Source of the DNA: Icerya purchasi
Taxonomy: Eukaryota; Arthropoda; Insecta; Hemiptera; Monophlebidae
Assembly (NCBI GenBank): GCA_039619475.1
Contig: CM077115.1
Location: 178,258,060-178,322,059 of the forward strand
DNA length: 64,000 bases
Direction: 5' to 3'
The translations under genes were made by a program, and so were the position numbers. The notes beneath the pieces were generated by a model, which was not told the origin of the DNA, searched no databases, and saw only the letters and a list, made by a program, of their open reading frames with translations. How positions within the stretch are numbered: position 1 is the first letter of the stretch; each line of letters begins with the position of its first letter. Below are positions 58,270 through 64,000 of this stretch, piece by piece.

Positions 58270-58782
58270 TTTTTATTGTTTTTTTTTTTTGTTTTGGTAT
58301 CGACAATTCTACTCATTGTCTATGATATTTAGTTTTTCTATTTTATTTATTTATTATATTTACAAGTCGCTTTTGGACTACAAGGTCATTAGCGACTACG
58401 GTTTTACAGATAATTATAAAATTTTATATTGAATATTTGAAAATGAGCGGAACAAAAAAAAAAAATCAAAAAATTAGCTGAAGGCTGGGGAAGTTAGATT
58501 AGTTGGAATACAGAGATGTCTTTGAGGAAGGCTACGATATTTTTACACTTCTCGGCGTCCGAAAACATCTCTGGAAGGCCGTTGGTAATACCCCAGACAA
58601 CAAGCGATATTTAGTTTTGTTTACATTAATAATTATATGTTAATTCTGAATTCAAAATAATATAATTAAATTAAATTAAAGAAAATTTAGTTATTCTATA
58701 AAACTGGTAATTTTGTCACTTCCGAAAACGGCCCCTAATATTTCCGTAGCCCCAGGCCTATCATACACTTAATCCGGGCCTG
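58270..58782 (-). mobile_element. hAT-like element copy split by an I-element fragment
   Basis: The outer pieces (58270-58337 and 58606-58782) match the left part of the 8248-8917 element in reverse, ending TTAATCCGGGCCTG at 58782. GATATTTAGTTTT occurs at 58324-58336 and at 58606-58618, the duplicated target of the insertion between them; one copy of it is present in the uninterrupted hAT-like sequence. The distal end of the element was not found. Confidence 0.75.
58338..58605 (-). mobile_element. I-clade LINE 3' end, 5'-truncated, with 14-bp 5' inversion
   Basis: From 58338 this matches the 3' end of the 12.4-16.8 kb element: a TTTA-type tail, TTTACAAGTCGCTTTTGGAC, the uninterrupted GCGACTACGGTTTTACAG, and the last ORF2 codons up to GGTAATACC (58584-58592). 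Then CCAGACAACAAGCG (58593-58606) is the exact reverse complement of CGCTTGTTGTCTGG, the sequence that continues ORF2 in the other copy (13860-13873). Bounded by a 13-bp target-site duplication. Confidence 0.85.
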
Positions 58783-58789
58783 CCTTCAG

Positions 58790-59431
58790 TATCCAAACTC
58801 GATCTATAATTTATGATCTCCTTTCTAAATATTCTACCTAAATCGATTTTATTCGGGTGACTGGTCACGTCGATATTGCTGGAAACGAATTAGTCGATTA
58901 TTCAGCTCAAATCGCAGTCATAATGCAGTCCTTTTATCGAAAAGTTTTCAGCTCTTTCTGATACCTATCATTTAACTTTCTCTAATCACGCTTTGTTATA
59001 CTTATCCATATACCTTCGTCAATCGTTCTAGGTTTTATTATTTTCCATTTCTTCGTCACTCAGGGATTTCTGCTATTTGTAATCTATGTACGGGACACTC
59101 GTTATTTCCTTCCGCTCTTCATAGATTCTCTCCCACTATATCTTCTAATTACCCGCTATACTATCATAACTGCCATTTAACATGCGACCTAAATCATTTC
59201 CTATTGAAATGTTTTTCCCTTTTAACTGAACGTTTATATTTTTACTCCGAACTTTTTGTAATAAAGAATCCCCATCCCGTACAATTACTCTCGCTTTTCT
59301 CGTTTGCGGACCTTGTCTTGCTTCCTTTGTTCCCCTAGTAATTGAATTCGATTTTAATAGTTATTTTCTTCCTTTTATAATCTTCCAAGTCTGCTGGATG
59401 GATGCCATTTTTTGGTAAGGCCAAAAAAAAA
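58790..59431 (+). pseudogene. Family A-related LINE remnant, RNase H end to 3' tail
   Basis: About 58850-58920 reads FIRVTGHVDIAGNELVDYSAQIAV, matching the WVPSHMGIEGNEMADSLAQIAV block of the 54.8 kb copy. Downstream frames are pyrimidine-rich and broken. The segment ends GATGCCATTTTTTGGTAAGG, CC and A9 at 59423-59431, so its 3' end is related to but diverged from the family motif. It begins directly after the hAT-like terminus. Confidence 0.6.
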
Positions 59432-59439
59432 GGAAAAAA

Positions 59440-61360
59440 AGCATTTCATTTTAATATTTAAAATATCTTAATTCAACAAATTGCCAATAGATTACAGTTT
59501 AACATTAAAAAATGAAAAAGAAGATAGTATAAAGACGCTATTGCATGTAATTAACCAAATATTTTTCAATATACTTTTGACTACAAAAAGTTATAGCAAA
59601 TGAAAAGAAAAATAATTTTTTAATGAATGACACTTATTCTCTGTTGCCGAAATTTAATTGTATACTATATCATTTCATTTAAAACATAATTTGCAATAAA
59701 TATTTTAACTAATAAATATTAGATACATATTTACTTGCTCGATTTGTTTTTATAAATGTTACATCCATTACTATACTGAATTTCTGTTTTTTATATGCAA
59801 GTGACAGTTTATAATATTCGAAATAGAATTACAGTTTCCCTCAGTACGGTAATGTGCACAAGACCCAAACCACAACAGATTACTGCTTCATGGTGTAAAG
59901 CAGTCAGTATGTGGTGATTTGCCGCATGTGAAAAAAGGAATAATGAGATTGCAAAGTAGAAACGAAGTTATTTTTGCGAGAAATACATTTGCATTAATTT
60001 TTTCACTGGCCGTACTAACAAGCGGTACTTAATTCAGTCGGGGTATCGGTCTATATATCTATGATGAAACTCGAACTAGATATCGAATTATTCTACCGGC
60101 GAAATAAAAAAATAACCGTAAATTACTAATCTGTGTGTACGTATTTTTATCAGTGCCACCATCAAGCAATGGCAATTCAATACCGCGCGTCGTAAAATCG
60201 CACGTGTGCTCTTTTCAACTATGCTATTTGTCACTATCTTTCGTTTCTTTAGCCGATTTTTTATCTTTTTTTCTGCCTACCAAACGTGTCCTTGTTGCCA
60301 AGTTGATTTTTTTCAAATTATTATTATTATTTTTTTTTTCTGTGCCGTTTCATTTTTAGGCGAAATGGGAATTAGGCAAAATGGGACCACCAAACCCTCA
60401 AAATATTATTATTTCAATTCGTGTTAGGTGATTAAAATTGCGCAATGCCGACACAATTCAAAATCCGGTTAATTTTTATCGGAGAGACTTCTAGGTCGTC
60501 CGTCGGGTTTTAAAAAGACCGCCAGCTACGCAAGTCGCATTCCGTTTACTCGTTTACCTTAATAACGTCATTGAGCCTAAGCAAAAATAGGAACTTCCTA
60601 TTGCAGGTTCACACACTTCAAAATTTTCCAGTCAAATTTTATTCCCTTTTTTATTTCTTTTTTTTTTTTTTAACTTCGAGGTACATTATCACTGGAAAAT
60701 CTCATTATAACCGGGCGATGGAAAAATACGCTCAAAGTATTTATGATAAGAAAAAAAGAAATGGGAAGTAATTTGACACGCGCTATTTCGCGCCACCCTT
60801 ATCTTAACGAACAGTTAAGATTAATTGTCGAAGGGGGGGAAAAAAAGTAGATGCAATCTGCAGTCGTGATATGTGTCGTTGGAAATGAAAAAGAACTTGG
60901 GTGAAATTTTACGAAATTAACCCGCAAATTTCTTCGGTGAATATGCGCGGAGGACTATAACTTTAATTTAAAACTTCCGACTACGTAATAATAAGGTGTA
61001 AATAGATTAAAAAAAAAATACTGACACTATATCGGTAACGTAGCAGATGTTGCTTCTTTTTGTGTTTTGGTTTTTAATGATGTGGCTTTCTCCTTTCTTT
61101 AACGAGTCCGTTTTATTCTTTCGCCGCTTCCCTACACGTCTATAAATCGATTTTATTTTTTTAATAAATTCATAAAAATACATTCGGTCATCGGAAGGGA
61201 ATTTATCTTGTCCCGTGACTGCATACGTTTTCTTATTTTGTTAATGCGATTTTTACTTTTTTGTATTTTATTTCGCATAATTTTGTAAATACGAATCCCC
61301 AGACAATCTTACTTATTCGATCGACACTCATGGGTGCCTAGAGTAGTGTAGGTATAAAAT
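59440..61360. other. No identifiable gene
   Basis: AT-rich. Two overlapping 73-74-codon frames near 60135-60427 have no motif. Nothing supported. Confidence 0.4.
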
Positions 61361-61369
61361 AAGCAATGG

Positions 61370-61801
61370 AACCGACGATTCTCTGGCCTGAGTTGCTGCT
61401 TCCTCGCATGTCTTTCGAAAATTCCTAAATCTCCTTCCTGTTCGGAAAAAATATCCTTTATCACCACCTTTTTAACCTCGTCTGTCCAACCTTATCCTAT
61501 CCGTGGTTCTATGATTATTCACTTACGCCTTAATCATGCTCTATTACTTGGCCTTTACATTTTCTCCGTGCTGCCCTCATTATCTCAACGATAAATCATT
61601 CTGCGACTTTGAACTTTTTGAATGTTCTGCTCCTTTCAATTCCCTAATTTCGCTTCCTACCGTGCATTGTGCCTCTTTCATTCTGCCATTTTCGTTTTTA
61701 TCCAGTTGGTTGTTTCATTTCGTCAATTTCCGACCGAATTTATTTTCAGTTAATGCTGCTGGGCAGAAATTCTCCGTTAACGCAAGCAAAAAAAAAAAAA
61801 A
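61370..61801 (+). pseudogene. Family A LINE remnant with 3' tail
   Basis: In order: SGLSCCFLACLSKIPKSP (compare DSLAQIAVSSRFLFSKIPVS), SYPWFYDYS (compare RPWFYDFPS), IHLRLNHALLLGL (compare NRLRLNHTLLSS), CDFELFECSAPFN (compare CDPDHILFECPSLVN), VHCASFILPF (compare PYCASYILSF). The end GCTGGGCAGAAATTCTCC, GTTAACGCAAGC, A14 (61788-61801) is the family A 3'-terminal motif. At least three frameshifts; dead copy. Confidence 0.7.
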
Positions 61802-61895
61802 GGCAGAAAAAAAGAGATTTGAATTTTTTAAACTATTATAATTTTCGGAAACGAAGTTTTCTTTTTTTTTTTTTCAATTTTTTGATCGCAGAAAT

Positions 61896-62338
61896 AAAAT
61901 AAAATGCTTTTTTACAAAAAATAAATACCGATACTTAAATGTTTATTATAAAAATTAAAAAATGCACTAAAAAGTAAAAAATAATTACTCCCGATGAGAA
62001 AATATATATATATATCAGAGTGATATAACACTTAAGTGGTGATATCGTAATTCTTATACAACATTAATACTTATTAGAGTTGGAATTAAATTCATGTTAG
62101 GAACAATTTAATCAACATTTAATGCAGTTTATAATTATTCTTTTAATTTGAATTTGATGCCAACTCCAAAAAATTAATGTTGTATAAGAATTATGATATC
62201 ACCTTAAGTTATCATCACTCTGATATATATATTTTCTCATCGGGAGTAATTATTTTTTACTTTTTAGTGCATTTTTTAATTTTTATAATAAACATTTAAG
62301 TATCGGTATTTATTTTTTGTAAAAAAGCATTTTATTTT
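61896..62338. mobile_element. 443-bp fold-back element with ~180-bp inverted arms
   Basis: The left arm (61896-62083) and right arm (62160-62338) are near-perfect inverted copies: AAAATAAAATGC...CTCCCGATGAGAAAATATAT...GAGTTGG against CCAACTCC...ATATATTTTCTCATCGGGAG...GCATTTTATTTT. The 76-bp spacer (62084-62159) is AT-rich. There is no coding capacity. TTTTTACTTTTTAGTGCATT from the right arm recurs once more just outside it (about 62336-62357). It is probably a MITE or fold-back transposon; the superfamily is not determined and no target duplication was recognised. Confidence 0.75.
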
Positions 62339-62394
62339 TTACTTTTTAGTGCATTTTTATTCAATTAAATTAAAACATTTATTTCCACGGTGTG

Positions 62395-62702
62395 AAAACA
62401 CCAAAAGCTACATTTCCATGGTAATTTGGCAAATTTATAGTATTTTAAGTCAATAAATCATGAATGAAAAGCATCCAAAAAGCTTCAATCTCCCGCATTA
62501 TTAAGGATAAGTCAAAAACTATCGGTCAGACCTTGATCAAATTTAAATGGGACCACATGACAAACACCACCTTTCAAATAAAAGAAGAATCATCAAAATC
62601 GGTTCATCTAGAAGAAAGTTCTGTGGTAACACACATAAAAAAAAAATAAAAATACAGTCGAATTGAATACCTCCTCCTTTTTTTAATTCGGTTAATAAAT
62701 AA
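62395..62702 (+). repeat. Recurrent arthropod-type repeat fragment
   Basis: Contains TGGGACCACATGACAAACAC, CATCAAAATCGGTTCATCTA, GTAACACACATAAAAAAAAA, then CAGTCGAATTGAATACCTCC and TCCTTTTTTTAATTCGGTTA. I recall this wording from memory as a dispersed repeat in insect genomes, often at retrotransposon 3' ends. The 61-codon frame at 62464-62649 that covers it is not a gene. Its class cannot be settled from this copy. Confidence 0.45.
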
Positions 62703-64000
62703 AAGAGCCGAGCGGGAAAACAGAATGTAAGATGCGCAATGAGATTTTAACAGATAAGAATATAGAAAACAACTCTCGACAAAAAGAAATAAACATTCAA
62801 AGAGGGAATGTAATTAGCATTACACACCATGGCTCCATTCAGTTAGAGAGGTCAATATGTTTAATAGAGTTCGGTTAAACTAGCGTAGGCGAACAATAGA
62901 AACAACGATAGAATGCGAAAACGAAGGAAACTCGAAGGGGAACCAGAGGAATTAGTGAGGAAGATTAAGTTAAACAAGAATAAATGACAAGAGGAAAAAC
63001 CGTTACGAAAGGACGAGAAGTGAATGTCGAAAATTTAAGGTTGAATTTTTTTGAGACTTTAGAGGATGGAATTTTTTTTTTGGCAAAGCTGAGACTGGCT
63101 CTCCTTACTTCAGGTGTCGTTGGAATTTAACCGTCTCACAGTCAGTCGCTGGACGAGGAATCTGAAATTTTATTCGCGGTCACATCATTCTGCTCACTGC
63201 TGCTGCTTCATTTTACAGATTGCATTATTCGGATAAAATTTACATAATTCAACTGACAGTTTTTGGAAAAGCGGCGCCTACTCGAGGTAGTCGATCATGG
63301 TTTGCTGTCGGTAGTTTTATAGCTGTTCCTGGTAGACCCCCCCCCCCCCGCCACCATTTAATGCTTCGAAAGCTTCACGGACCGTGCGATCAGAGCAACG
63401 AAATGTTCTTTACATCTCGGCCTTTCTTTAATTGAATTTCTATTTTGTTCAAAAGAAAAAAAAAAAAAAAAAAAAGAAGCAAACCAAGCAAAAAAGATAG
63501 CCCCTACAGATAGATAACATCAAGCGTAGAATGCGGTAAAATGTTATCGTAATTAAACCAGGTAGAACGGCTTCGGAATAAACGATAAAATCTAAAATAA
63601 GGCCGTAATTAAAGGTCACTCGAATACGCTCTCGGTTTTGTTTTATTCGAACAGGAAAAAGGCAAATTGTAAGTCTCTGTCCTTTGCTGGCGACCGGGTC
63701 GTCGCTTGCTTTTACAAAAGCTGGCTAGCAGCCATTTGTACATGGCTGCTTTACGACACCGCGCGCCCCGCAACGTCCGCACGCGTATAATGATGTCGTC
63801 TCCGCTTCCACTGCAGCTCCGGTGACGCACTGCATTCGACACAAAAGCGTTCTTCGCCTTGTTCTCGGTCAACTAGCATTGTTTGCCGTAGTTCCAGCTC
63901 GGTCGCTTTACAATTACATAAGCGTCCATTTAGCGACTCGTTAACGCAACATCGGTTCTCTGCACAGAGCCATAACTAAAAATTAGATTAGAACCAGGCC
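62703..64000. other. No identifiable gene
   Basis: Contains a C10-type run near 63338-63349, an A22-type run near 63453-63475 and a GC-rich patch at 63700-63850 with a motif-free 87-codon minus-strand frame (63609-63872). Nothing supported. Confidence 0.35.

Noticed and set aside
62464..62649. 61-codon Lys-rich frame
   Set aside because: It lies within a dispersed repeat and has no homology that I recognise at the protein level.
1..64000. CRISPR arrays, operons, rRNA, phage or plasmid modules
   Set aside because: No regularly spaced repeats, no ribosome-binding-site/gene arrays and no rRNA signatures; the window is eukaryotic intergenic or intronic DNA.

Overview
The window looks like a gene-poor, AT-rich stretch of an arthropod (probably insect) nuclear genome. 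This is inferred from the mix of non-LTR retrotransposons (I, Jockey and RTE-like groups), short DNA-transposon derivatives (hAT-like, piggyBac-like and other terminal-inverted-repeat elements), abundant A/T microsatellites, long homopolymer runs and the absence of any prokaryotic gene layout. I found no intact host protein-coding gene, tRNA, rRNA or CRISPR array. Almost every long open frame is a piece of a retrotransposon; the rest are unsupported.

Layout: 1.4-4.8 kb, 7.5-7.8 kb, 9-12 kb, 25.4-26.3 kb, 28.6-30.1 kb, 45.3-46.3 kb, 48.7-48.9 kb, 50.7-51.5 kb, 57.0-57.4 kb, 58.8-59.4 kb and 61.4-61.8 kb hold degraded LINE fragments. The best-preserved elements are: (i) an I-clade element at 12.43-16.77 kb (minus), with a 910-codon reverse transcriptase/RNase H frame, interrupted by a nested Jockey-type insertion (12.49-13.67 kb); (ii) a full-length but multiply frameshifted Jockey-type element at 37.54-41.95 kb (minus) bounded by a 12-bp target-site duplication; (iii) a young 5'-truncated I-like element at 54.84-56.38 kb (plus) with an 11-bp duplication and a poly(A) tail. 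The family of (iii), called family A here, appears to have about a dozen partial copies in the window, recognised by shared C-terminal protein motifs and a shared 3'-terminal DNA motif.

Non-autonomous elements: a hAT-like family (8.25-8.92, 31.19-31.48 and 58.27-58.78 kb, the last split by an I-element fragment that carries a 14-bp inversion at its 5' junction); a piggyBac-like MITE bounded by TTAA (43.61-44.04 kb); a 224-bp element with 17-bp perfect terminal inverted repeats (16.91-17.13 kb); a 443-bp fold-back element (61.90-62.34 kb); a palindrome beside a (TAA)n tract (49.06-49.19 kb); and an unclassified ~650-bp dispersed repeat in three copies (5.3-6.0, 19.4-20.0 and 52.9-53.5 kb). The intervening DNA (notably 20.5-24 kb, 31.5-35.3 kb, 46.3-48.7 kb and 62.7-64 kb) is low-copy-looking sequence in which I see nothing identifiable; it could be intergenic or deep intronic.

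There is no gene system working together here. The value of the window is as a record of successive insertions: Jockey into I element, I element into hAT, and family A into an older I element. All family assignments rest on motif reading by eye, with no database search.
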